Assembly: GCA_964635965.1 (NCBI GenBank)
Contig: CAZWQX010000032.1
Span: 1-29,068 of the forward strand
Source: JAKVAV01 sp964635965
GTDB lineage: Bacteria > Bacteroidota > Bacteroidia > Flavobacteriales_D > Cryomorphaceae
Reading direction: 5' to 3'
Length of the DNA: 29,068 nucleotides
Under the pieces are notes generated by a model that was not told the DNA's origin, did not search any database, and worked only from the letters and a program-made list of their open reading frames with translations. Each line of letters starts with the position of its first letter. Within the stretch, counting starts at the first letter, position 1. Positions 22,052-29,068 of this stretch are shown piece after piece. The position numbers and the translations under genes were made by a program.

Positions 22052-22794
22052 GCCTTACTTTTCATATTCTCAATGGAGACGCCCTTAAAGAACGGTTTCC
22101 CAATGATATCAAAGGCGAGCAAATAGTGGCCAGGAAATGCTTGGTGGATGGGCCAGTAGATGGTGAAAACTTGAAAGAGTTCTACCAAAAAAGGGCTCAG
22201 TTCATCAGGGAATCTTATGGCGACTATTCCATCCAAAAGTATTTCAGGGATACTGTTTCACAGTTTGAAAAAATTCAAAACATCCCGGCTGAATCTGAAG
22301 TAAATCTTTGGTTTGAGGATGACTTATTTTGTCAAGTGAATCTCTGGTTTGTTGGATCGCTGATTTATTGTTTTACTCCTTCGGTCACTGCACTCATAGT
22401 GAGGCCTCCCAGACATACCCCATACGGATTTGGAGAATTGAATTCCGATCAACTAGGGGAAGCCTTATCCAAGAGAATCCAAATTAAGGAGATCAAGGTC
22501 TTTCATCAGCTTTGGGAGGCTTATCGATTAGGAAATATCGACCGTTTGAAAGCCTTAGCAGAAAAAGTTCGAAACGTGTACCCTTTTATTCTCCCTGCCG
22601 TAGAGGCACATATTGAACGAATTCCATCGATCGATAATCCAGGTCGTCCTAAAAAGAGTTTGATTTCGATTATGGACGAGTTGAGAACAAAGGAATTCGG
22701 CCCGGTTTTCCAAGAGTTCTGCAAACGTGAAAGCATCTACGGATTTGGTGATCTTCAGGTAAAAAGGCTGTATGACGAGCTCTTGAATAGCTGA
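22048..22794 (+). CDS. DUF1835 domain protein
   Basis: The 248-residue soluble protein opens with LTFHILNGDALKERFP and continues with KCLVDGPVDGENLKEFYQKRAQFI and VNLWFEDDLFCQVNLWFV, the hallmarks of DUF1835. The C-terminal half is helical and is often annotated as a DUF3658-like partner region in this family. No function is established. Its start overlaps the AlkC-type stop by 4 bp (ATGA), so the two are translationally coupled, hinting at a role linked to alkylation damage. It converges on the C_GCAxxG_C_C gene with a 6-bp gap. Confidence 0.83.
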   Translation: MSLTFHILNGDALKERFPNDIKGEQIVARKCLVDGPVDGENLKEFYQKRAQFIRESYGDYSIQKYFRDTVSQFEKIQNIPAESEVNLWFEDDLFCQVNLWFVGSLIYCFTPSVTALIVRPPRHTPYGFGELNSDQLGEALSKRIQIKEIKVFHQLWEAYRLGNIDRLKALAEKVRNVYPFILPAVEAHIERIPSIDNPGRPKKSLISIMDELRTKEFGPVFQEFCKRESIYGFGDLQVKRLYDELLNS

Positions 22795-22800
22795 ATCAAT

Positions 22801-23640
22801 TCAATTCTGAATAAACCATTCGAGCAGTTTTTTACACCCTCCATTTTTTATGAAATCACTATGGTCTTCAGCCGAGTCAAATCGGCGACCACAAATCTCT
22901 TCGCAGCGAACCAACTCGTTGGTTTCTTTCTTAAATCCTTCAACAAGTTCAGAGACTTCCTTAAATCTGAACATCGGTGGAGTTTTCCCGGGGTTTTCAC
23001 GTAACCATTTAAGCGTTTTCATCCAGACAGCGGTGGCTAAGGCACCACATCCCTTACCACTCAACCCGAATCCACCCGCAAAACCAGCTACCATAACCGA
23101 CTCTTCTTCCGTAGCGCCGAGGCTCTCGGCCACGATGGAGGCACAATTATGTGATGGTGCGTTTTCAACATCGGCTTCACGTAATCCTCTTTGACTAGCT
23201 TCAATGGCATCCGGTGTCCAATCTTCGGCCAGAACAAAACACTTACTGTTATTCATTCCCACAGCTAGTGTTTCCAGCATAAATTTCAAAAGTCCACCCA
23301 GCCTATTCATTTGCACACCTGTGATCTCGCGACACTCTATTGAATTCGCTCGATTCTGAAAGGCTTCAAGCAATTCATGTGATGCGACAAGAGCCATTGC
23401 CTTGGCCTCTTTTAAAGTATTCGAACGTTTGTAAGCTTCGGCCCCCGTGGCAAGAGCAGCCCCCCAAAGCATTCCGCATTGATGTCCTTCTCGAAAGATT
23501 CCACCGGCAAGAGTATCAAGTGCCTTTTCGTGAATTGGATCGTGGTGCTCGTATTCCCGGTTAATCAAAAAGGCAAAGGTCTGAGAACAAGTACCACACT
23601 TCCTAAATGCCTCTTTCGTGTCATTTTTTGGAAGATTCAT
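22801..23640 (-). CDS. Duplicated C_GCAxxG_C_C family protein
   Basis: The 279-residue protein consists of two tandem C_GCAxxG_C_C-type domains. The first carries Cys15 and Cys18 (KCGTCSQ), then GGIFREGHQCGMLWGAAL with Cys55, and Cys103 (IECREITG). The second has Cys166 (HNCAS), GGFGLSGKGCGALATAV with Cys198, Cys246 and Cys250 (RCEEICG) and Cys269 (GGCKKL). Family members are presumed redox-active or metal-binding and usually have one domain. No signal peptide is seen. A perfect 7-bp inverted repeat lies 15 bp upstream of its start. Confidence 0.82.
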   Translation of the reverse strand: MNLPKNDTKEAFRKCGTCSQTFAFLINREYEHHDPIHEKALDTLAGGIFREGHQCGMLWGAALATGAEAYKRSNTLKEAKAMALVASHELLEAFQNRANSIECREITGVQMNRLGGLLKFMLETLAVGMNNSKCFVLAEDWTPDAIEASQRGLREADVENAPSHNCASIVAESLGATEEESVMVAGFAGGFGLSGKGCGALATAVWMKTLKWLRENPGKTPPMFRFKEVSELVEGFKKETNELVRCEEICGRRFDSAEDHSDFIKNGGCKKLLEWFIQN

Positions 23641-23654
23641 AGCTGATAGTTTAG

Positions 23655-23671
23655 TTGTATTGAAAATACAA
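23655..23671. promoter_or_regulatory. Inverted repeat upstream of the C_GCAxxG_C_C gene
   Basis: TTGTATT (23655-23661) and AATACAA (23665-23671) form a perfect 7-bp inverted repeat around GAA, 15-31 bp upstream of the minus-strand start and within the 93-bp divergent gap shared with the DUF1801 gene. It could be an operator. Confidence 0.3.
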
Positions 23672-23733
23672 AACAGTGAACTAAATCCCTTCTTTTTAAG
23701 GGTTTAAATCTTTTAAAGGATTAAATTACAACC

Positions 23734-24174
23734 GTGAAAATCATATCCGAACAAACGGTCTCCGAACGATTCGAATCTTACCCCGATAAAGCAAAGTTGC
23801 GTCTACATGAGATTCGTGATTTGATTTTCAAGGTGGCCGATGAGAGTCAAGAGATCAATGAGATTACCGAGACTTTGAAATGGAATGAACCCGCTTATCT
23901 TACAAAAGTGGGTAGCACGATTCGCATCGATTGGAAAGAAAAGTCACCCAATCAAGTCGCCGTATATTTTAAATGTACTTCCAAACTCGTGCCCACCTTC
24001 AGGGAAAAATTCGGCAGCACCTTTGATTATGAAAAGAACAGAGCATTGATCTTCAAATTGAATCAAGACCTACCTACCAAAGAGTTAAAACTATGCATCA
24101 AGGCTGCCCTTTTATACCATAGAGTTAAGGGAGAAAATGACCTGGGGATTTCATCACAGAACAAATCAGTCTGA
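23734..24174 (+). CDS. DUF1801 domain protein
   Basis: The 146-residue protein starts at GTG 23734. The DUF1801/YdhG-like fold is indicated by LRLHEIRDLIFKVADE near residues 22-37, ETLKWNEPAYLTKVGSTIRIDWK (46-68), and the closing helix KELKLCIKAALLYHRVKG. The family resembles the iron-chaperone frataxin-like fold in structure, but its role is not settled. It has no signal peptide. The GNAT-like gene follows 30 bp later in the same direction. Confidence 0.85.
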   Translation: MKIISEQTVSERFESYPDKAKLRLHEIRDLIFKVADESQEINEITETLKWNEPAYLTKVGSTIRIDWKEKSPNQVAVYFKCTSKLVPTFREKFGSTFDYEKNRALIFKLNQDLPTKELKLCIKAALLYHRVKGENDLGISSQNKSV

Positions 24175-24204
24175 ACAATACTCCCGTTATTTTATTTAAA
24201 CAAC

Positions 24205-24510
24205 ATGGAACTGAACATCACCAACAACCAAGAACTGCATCGCTTCGAGTTCATCGAAAACGGAATAGAGGCAGTACTCGAATACAAGCAATCTCGTAAC
24301 AGGATTTATTTAATTCATACAGGAGTCCCCAAAGAGTTTTCAGGGCGTGGAATTGCCGCAGCATTAGCAACTACTGCCTTGAATTATGCCAGAGAAAATG
24401 ATTTGGAAGCGGTTATTATCTGTCCTTATGTGAAAGCCTATGTGAAACGTCACCCTGAACTCTTAGAAGGGCTTAAACACTCCTTTTACCCTCCTCCCGA
24501 AAATAAGTAA
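24205..24510 (+). CDS. Small GNAT-like N-acetyltransferase (YjdJ type)
   Basis: The 101-residue protein has the mini-GNAT core: HRFEFIENGIEAVLEY at the start, the acetyl-CoA loop VPKEFSGRGIAAALATTALNYA (41-62), and IICPYVKAYVKRHPE near the end. It lacks the extra strands of full-length GNATs. The substrate is unknown. It shares the closing CPY motif with the protein at 18818-19099, so the two are distant paralogs. It probably shares a transcript with the DUF1801 gene. Confidence 0.92.
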   Translation: MELNITNNQELHRFEFIENGIEAVLEYKQSRNRIYLIHTGVPKEFSGRGIAAALATTALNYARENDLEAVIICPYVKAYVKRHPELLEGLKHSFYPPPENK

Positions 24511-24566
24511 GCACGCTGTTCCGAGGTAATTCTTTCGTCCTAAGTTCATAAACCGAATTTTCATAT

Positions 24567-24589
24567 CTTGGTGATAACCAATCACCAAG
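24567..24589. promoter_or_regulatory. 9-bp perfect inverted repeat next to a start codon
   Basis: CTTGGTGAT (24567-24575) and ATCACCAAG (24581-24589) are separated by AACCA. The right arm ends 3 bp before the ATG of the first T9SS-tail gene. TATCTTGG at 24564-24571, one base from the TAnnTTTG box, overlaps the left arm. It may be an operator over the promoter or an RNA hairpin limiting translation. Confidence 0.45.
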
Positions 24590-24592
24590 ACC

Positions 24593-25639
24593 ATGAAGCG
24601 TGTAGCCCTTATCCTATTCTACGGATTTCTCGTATCCGGACTTTTTTCTCAAACAACAGGAACGATTACTTCGAGCACCCTCGACCAGCCAACAGATGGG
24701 GGTATTGTTTTTAGTATCACTACATCGGGAGATGTTTGGCCAGACGAAGAGGACGTGGGATTAGATCAAACCTGGAATTTTTCGAATCTATCTTCCAATT
24801 TTCAATTATCCATGGGTATATCCTACAATACGGATGATGAAATTGGAGAGGAATTCTTTGCGGAAGCAGATCTGATTTGGATACAAAATATCGATGGATT
24901 CCTCGAATCGAGAACCTATGTAAAAAATAATCCCGATGGAGCTTTTCGCGCCGGATTGTACAATAACGCTCAGGCAGTAGATCAGGTTACCTCATGCGAC
25001 GATGAGAAACAATTATTAGACTACCCATTTAGCATAGGTTTTTCATGGAGTGATTCATATTCATCGGTGATCGTAGGTCTTGCTCAAGGTTTTCAGAGTG
25101 AAGAGGTGGGAAAACGAATTGCCACCGTGGACGCTTCGGGATCACTAGAGCTGCCCAATGCTTTCTATGAAGATGTGCATCGAGTGTTGATACAGGAGAC
25201 CGGAACTAATCAATCTTTTTTAGACGGATCGCCAATTGGACCAAACGAAAGCTTTGAGCGGGAAATCATCGAATTTTGGACTCCTGTATTTGGTGCGCCT
25301 ATCGCCACTTTTACAACCAACACTTTCGGCGGCCAATCTTTTTTTGAAGTGCAGTACATCGAGTCGGGGCCATTGTCATTACCCGATTTATCAGTAGATA
25401 AGGATTTCTTGCTCTACCCCAATCCGACCAATGAATTCATCAACCTAAAACTGAAAAAACTAAGTTCGGTTGAGACTATTACCCTCACGGATATACTCGG
25501 AAGAAGCGTTTTAGATGAAATAGACCCAATGAGTCCGTCAATCCGAATTGATGTATCACATCTTGAACAAGGCATTTACCAAGTTCATGTTAAGACTCGT
25601 GAAGGGATCCAAACGTCCAAATTCATGATTACTCACTAA
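24593..25639 (+). CDS. T9SS type A sorting-domain protein, first of a tandem pair
   Basis: The 348-residue protein has a cleavable signal peptide (MKRVALILFYGFLVSGLFSQ) and a beta-rich central domain. The conserved stretch TGTNQSFLDGSPIGPNESFEREIIEFW lies near residues 202-228. A type A T9SS tail starts at LYPNPTNEFINLKLKK, includes DVSHLEQGIYQVHV and ends SKFMITH. The protein should be exported through the outer membrane by the type IX system. The central domain has no recognised family. The next gene encodes a paralog, 11 bp downstream. Confidence 0.88.
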   Translation: MKRVALILFYGFLVSGLFSQTTGTITSSTLDQPTDGGIVFSITTSGDVWPDEEDVGLDQTWNFSNLSSNFQLSMGISYNTDDEIGEEFFAEADLIWIQNIDGFLESRTYVKNNPDGAFRAGLYNNAQAVDQVTSCDDEKQLLDYPFSIGFSWSDSYSSVIVGLAQGFQSEEVGKRIATVDASGSLELPNAFYEDVHRVLIQETGTNQSFLDGSPIGPNESFEREIIEFWTPVFGAPIATFTTNTFGGQSFFEVQYIESGPLSLPDLSVDKDFLLYPNPTNEFINLKLKKLSSVETITLTDILGRSVLDEIDPMSPSIRIDVSHLEQGIYQVHVKTREGIQTSKFMITH

Positions 25640-25650
25640 AAACTCGAGTT

Positions 25651-26727
25651 ATGAAATTCAAGTTACAATTGAATCAGATGAAAGCGGGGCTTCTACTCCT
25701 GTTAATCCTTTTTAGCAGTAATAATTCATTTGGTCAGAAGAGTATTCTTAACAGCGAAACAACTTTTCAAGACATCTCATTCACATTTTTCATCCTTCAA
25801 TCAATTGCAACGGCTGTAACCGCTAATCAGAATGCTTTTGGGCAAAATCAAACATGGGATCATTCGAGTCTTGATGGAACGACTGAACTAATATGGTTTC
25901 TCTTGCAAGTGGAAGACCCCAATGTGAAACAGTACTTTCCCGAAACCAATCAAATTAGAGGAACGGAAATACCCGGAGCTTTTTTTGAGCAACGGACTTA
26001 CATCTATGTAGATGGTGATGAAGTTACCATTCACGGTGATTTTAATAACGCCCAGGGGATTGATCAATTCCATGAATACACAGATCGAAAACTTTTGTAT
26101 GCTCTTCCAGCAAGTTTTGGAGATAGTTGGACCGACAAATACCTTTACGAACCTGTTGGACCCTTAAAAGGATTTCAAGGCAGTGAGGATGGAACCCGAG
26201 AAGCTGAAGTCGATGGGGAAGGCACACTAATAATTCCATCGGGAACTTATCAAAATGTCTTGCGCATTAGAATCGTTGAATCAGGAACATCTCAGAGTTT
26301 TCTAAATGGGAGTCCCATTGGGCCAAAATCCACTTTTGAAAGGGTCATATATGAGTTCTGGAGAAGTGATATCGGTGAACCATTGGCTCGATTAATTGAG
26401 AATACAATTGATGGCCAGACGTTCTACGAAAACTTTTACCTCGGAGTGAATCCACTGGGAATTGACCAACCACAAGATGAGGATCTCACGGTTTTTCCCA
26501 ACCCCATGAATTCATTTTTTTACCTCGATCTTGGGAGTCAAAATCTAGAGGAAATTGAAATTTCAATTTTTGATATTGCAGGTAAGGAATTTCCTATTTC
26601 AACAGATCTGGCAAACTCTGTAGGCAGTAACTTGAGAGTGGAAACTTCCCATTTGGCTCCCGGCCACTACACAATCACCGTTCGGTTTAAAGATAAAGTC
26701 AAGACAAAACGTCTCGTAAAAATCTGA
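25651..26727 (+). CDS. T9SS type A sorting-domain protein, second of a tandem pair
   Basis: The 358-residue protein is homologous along its length to the preceding product. Both share TW-S-L near the start of the mature domain, SGTSQSFLNGSPIGPKSTFERVIYEFW, a GQ(S/T)F motif, and a T9SS tail (VFPNPMNSFFYLDL, then SHLAPGHYTITV, ending TKRLVKI). The signal peptide follows a polar N terminus, and a start at Met10 (25678) would give a more typical leader (MKAGLLLLLILFSSNNSFGQ). The function is unknown. The pair arose by tandem duplication and is probably one operon. Confidence 0.87.
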   Translation: MKFKLQLNQMKAGLLLLLILFSSNNSFGQKSILNSETTFQDISFTFFILQSIATAVTANQNAFGQNQTWDHSSLDGTTELIWFLLQVEDPNVKQYFPETNQIRGTEIPGAFFEQRTYIYVDGDEVTIHGDFNNAQGIDQFHEYTDRKLLYALPASFGDSWTDKYLYEPVGPLKGFQGSEDGTREAEVDGEGTLIIPSGTYQNVLRIRIVESGTSQSFLNGSPIGPKSTFERVIYEFWRSDIGEPLARLIENTIDGQTFYENFYLGVNPLGIDQPQDEDLTVFPNPMNSFFYLDLGSQNLEEIEISIFDIAGKEFPISTDLANSVGSNLRVETSHLAPGHYTITVRFKDKVKTKRLVKI

Positions 26728-26815
26728 GAAGAATTTTCATTTTTTTGGACAATTATTAAACTTTCTGCTTTCGTTTGCGGTCTATTAGAGTTGCTGTTAA
26801 CAGGCGACGACGGAA

Positions 26816-29068
26816 ATGCAAATAATAAAGCCTTATCTACTTCTATTCCTCACATTGATTTGCTTCAGCTTATCCGTTGATGCTCAGGAAATAAGCGTTA
26901 TCGGACAGGTGGTTGACCTAGAGAGTGAGGATCCAATTCCATATGCCACGGTAGCATTGCTCGAAACAGGCGCTAATCAAATCCTGTCGGGCACCACAAC
27001 GGATATCGATGGAAAGTTTGAGCTAAAAACCTCAGCTCCCAAAATCAAGATTCAAATCACCTTCATTGGATATGACGTGAAGATTGTTGACGCTCAACCG
27101 ATACAAGGAGGGAAAATTGATTTAGGTATCATTCATCTTGAATCAACCGCTCTCGGTTTAAATGAAGTTGAGATTGTTGCGGAGAAATCTCAGATGGAAT
27201 TCAAGCTCGACAAGCGGGTTTTTAATGTTGGTAAGGATATCAGCTCAACAGGAATGGGTGCACTTGAAGTACTCGATAACGTTCCTTCGGTGAATGTTGA
27301 TATTGAAGGACAAGTAACCCTGCGAGGAAACGCGGGCGTCCAGATCCTAATTAACGGAAAACCTTCCGTTTTGGCCGATCCCGAAGGAAATGCACTCGGG
27401 ACTATTACCGCCGATATGATTGAGCAGGTCGAGGTAATAACAAACCCAGGTGCCAAATACGAAGCTGAAGGAACCGCTGGTATCATCAACATTGTTCTGA
27501 AGAAGGACGAAAAAAGAGGTCTGAATGGCTCAATTTCGGCTAATACAGGAATTCCCGACAATCATAGCCTTGGCGGCAGTATGAACTTCCGAACGGAAAA
27601 CTTCAATTTCTTCACTCAATTCGGTGCAGGCTACAGATCCCTCCCGCGTTTTCGAGAGAGTGAGAACTTAGATCTGACCACTGGAAATCTCTTGACTTCT
27701 GAAGGCGAAGAGTACCGCAATGAAGCCTTTTACAATATCACATTGGGTACCGATTACTACCTTACTGAGCGCGACGTAATAACCCTGTCGGGAAGCTTTG
27801 CCCTGGAGGATGAAGACCAGCCCAGTGAAACTGAATTTTCCTTCTTTGGTGAGAACGGTCAACTCGAGTCACGTTGGTTACGAGAAGAAACAACCGAGGC
27901 AATCAATCCGAAATACCAGTTCGATTTTAATTACAAAAGAGAATTTGCCGATTCGGAGGAGCATACTCTGCAGTTGAGCTCTATCGGAAACTTTTTTGGA
28001 AAAGAGACTTCATCGAGATTTGTAAATACACCTCTAATAGATGCGGAGGTAGATCCAAATCAGATTACCGAGACAGACTTTTTCGAAAGGCGCTTTTTGT
28101 TTCAGCTGGATTATGCGAAACCCATCGGCGATAACTGGATAGCAGAAACAGGAGCTTTATATGAGATCAAAGACGTAGGGAATGATTTTGCCGTTTTTAA
28201 TGAAGTTGACGGCGTATTTGTACCTGACTCCAACTTCACCAACAATTTTGAGTACAATCAAGATGTACTGGGTGTTTATGGGACATTGGGCTATGAAGCC
28301 AATGGTTGGGGGGTAAAGGGAGGACTCAGGGTCGAGAATACGGACCTTCGAACGTTCCTGACAAACACCAATGAAAGCAACGTTCAGAACTTTACTGACT
28401 TATTTCCCTCATTTCATGCCTCTTACAAATGGAGTGAGCAGTTCTCAATGCAAACAGGTTACTCTCGTCGAATTTTTCGTCCGAGACTTTGGAATCTGAA
28501 CCCATTCTTCAACATCCGAAACAACTTCAATATTTATCAGGGAAACCCCAATCTCTTACCTGAATATTCTGACTCGTATGAAGTAACAGCGATCTGGCTG
28601 CTCGGAAAAGTAACCTTCAACTCAAGTCTTTATTATCTGTACACCACAGAGAAAATCGAGCGAGTCACCTTCTCCGAAGACAATCGAATAATTACCAAAC
28701 CTCTAAACATCGGTACCCAAGACAAGATTGGTTTGGAGTTCAACGGGAAGTACAAAGCGATGGATTGGGTTACCTTCAATTGGGATTTCAACTGGGGTTA
28801 TTTCAACCGCGACGGAGAATTTGAAGAACAAAACTTCGACTTCGCCGATGATCAATGGACGACTGAGCTAACCGCCAAATTCAAGTTTGCCAATGATCTC
28901 GATCTTGAGGTAATGGCAAATTATCAATCGGGGTTCGAAACCGTGCAAGGAACCCAATCGGGTTTTGCCTTTGCCAACATGGGCTTAAGAAAGAAATTCT
29001 TGAAAGGAAAAATAGTAGCCAACTTCGCCATTCGCGACATCTTCAATTCGAGGATTCGCGAGACGTTC
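26816..29068 (+). CDS. TonB-dependent receptor-like outer-membrane protein (3' end cut)
   Basis: The frame is open for 751 codons from the ATG at 26816 to the window end with no stop, so the gene is truncated by the edge. A signal peptide ends at VDAQ (residue 24). Next come a carboxypeptidase-D-like regulatory domain (ISVIGQVVDLESEDPIPYATVAL, TTDIDGKFEL, ITFIGYD) to about residue 115 and a TonB plug domain (LDNVPSVNVD, GQVTLRGNAGVQILINGKP, IEQVEVITNPGAKYEAEGTAGIINIVLKK) to about 228. A beta barrel follows. The FIPxx-like SRRIFRPRLWNLNPF and QGNPNLLPEYSDSYE motifs mark the outer-membrane-beta-barrel subfamily without a SusD partner. The substrate is unknown. No clear promoter was seen in the 88-bp gap upstream. 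Confidence 0.92.
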   Translation, partial: MQIIKPYLLLFLTLICFSLSVDAQEISVIGQVVDLESEDPIPYATVALLETGANQILSGTTTDIDGKFELKTSAPKIKIQITFIGYDVKIVDAQPIQGGKIDLGIIHLESTALGLNEVEIVAEKSQMEFKLDKRVFNVGKDISSTGMGALEVLDNVPSVNVDIEGQVTLRGNAGVQILINGKPSVLADPEGNALGTITADMIEQVEVITNPGAKYEAEGTAGIINIVLKKDEKRGLNGSISANTGIPDNHSLGGSMNFRTENFNFFTQFGAGYRSLPRFRESENLDLTTGNLLTSEGEEYRNEAFYNITLGTDYYLTERDVITLSGSFALEDEDQPSETEFSFFGENGQLESRWLREETTEAINPKYQFDFNYKREFADSEEHTLQLSSIGNFFGKETSSRFVNTPLIDAEVDPNQITETDFFERRFLFQLDYAKPIGDNWIAETGALYEIKDVGNDFAVFNEVDGVFVPDSNFTNNFEYNQDVLGVYGTLGYEANGWGVKGGLRVENTDLRTFLTNTNESNVQNFTDLFPSFHASYKWSEQFSMQTGYSRRIFRPRLWNLNPFFNIRNNFNIYQGNPNLLPEYSDSYEVTAIWLLGKVTFNSSLYYLYTTEKIERVTFSEDNRIITKPLNIGTQDKIGLEFNGKYKAMDWVTFNWDFNWGYFNRDGEFEEQNFDFADDQWTTELTAKFKFANDLDLEVMANYQSGFETVQGTQSGFAFANMGLRKKFLKGKIVANFAIRDIFNSRIRETF

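Overview
The window looks like chromosomal DNA of a Bacteroidota bacterium, probably a marine or aquatic Flavobacteriia-like lineage. The evidence is three proteins with type A type IX secretion (T9SS) C-terminal tails, a carboxypeptidase-regulatory-domain TonB-dependent receptor, -7 boxes of the TAnnTTTG type, an absence of clear Shine-Dalgarno sequences, and moderate-to-low G+C. No rRNA, tRNA, CRISPR array, transposase or phage gene was recognised.

Left edge (1-1712): a 7-bp-periodic repeat patch, an exported SAM-methyltransferase-like lipoprotein, a DUF551 protein, and a four-helix-bundle (S23/IVP-type) gene bracketed by inverted arrays of NNNAATG heptamers.

Sulfur module (1713-7513, all on the minus strand, read right to left): Crp/Fnr regulator, TauE/SafE exporter, CstB-like persulfide dioxygenase-rhodanese, single-domain rhodanese, YeeE/YedE half-transporter, OprD-like outer-membrane porin, and a second YeeE/YedE half-transporter. 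Together these would oxidise persulfide, transfer sulfane sulfur and move sulfur anions across both membranes. A GTGA-N6-TCAC palindrome follows the regulator gene, and the reading helix of that regulator has the R-E-x-x-x-R pattern that recognises this half-site.

Plus-strand block (7606-13478): a lone receiver domain, exonuclease VII subunits xseA and xseB, and a zinc-less Fpg/Nei-family glycosylase. These are followed by a MacAB/Lol-type tripartite export set (lipoprotein adaptor, FtsX-type permease, ATPase) tightly joined by overlaps. An SdpI-family membrane protein converges on it.

Centre (14133-20665): a giant cell-surface protein with eight cysteine-rich HYR-like repeats. Its N-terminal domain is duplicated, and the second copy sits inside the eighth repeat. 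Then come a SIMPL protein, a small GNAT-like protein, a lipoprotein carrying a YqaE/Pmp3 membrane domain, and two poorly characterised membrane proteins. A strong hairpin terminator and a long convergent hairpin separate these units.

Right part (20666-29068): a gap with two stacked hairpins and no owning gene (possible small RNA), an AlkC-type glycosylase translationally coupled to a DUF1835 protein, a duplicated C_GCAxxG_C_C redox protein, DUF1801 and GNAT-like proteins, two tandem T9SS-exported paralogs, and a TonB-dependent receptor cut by the window end. The best candidates for something undescribed are the domain-in-repeat insertion, the heptamer-flanked four-helix cassette, the regulator-operator pairing in the sulfur module and the orphan two-hairpin element.
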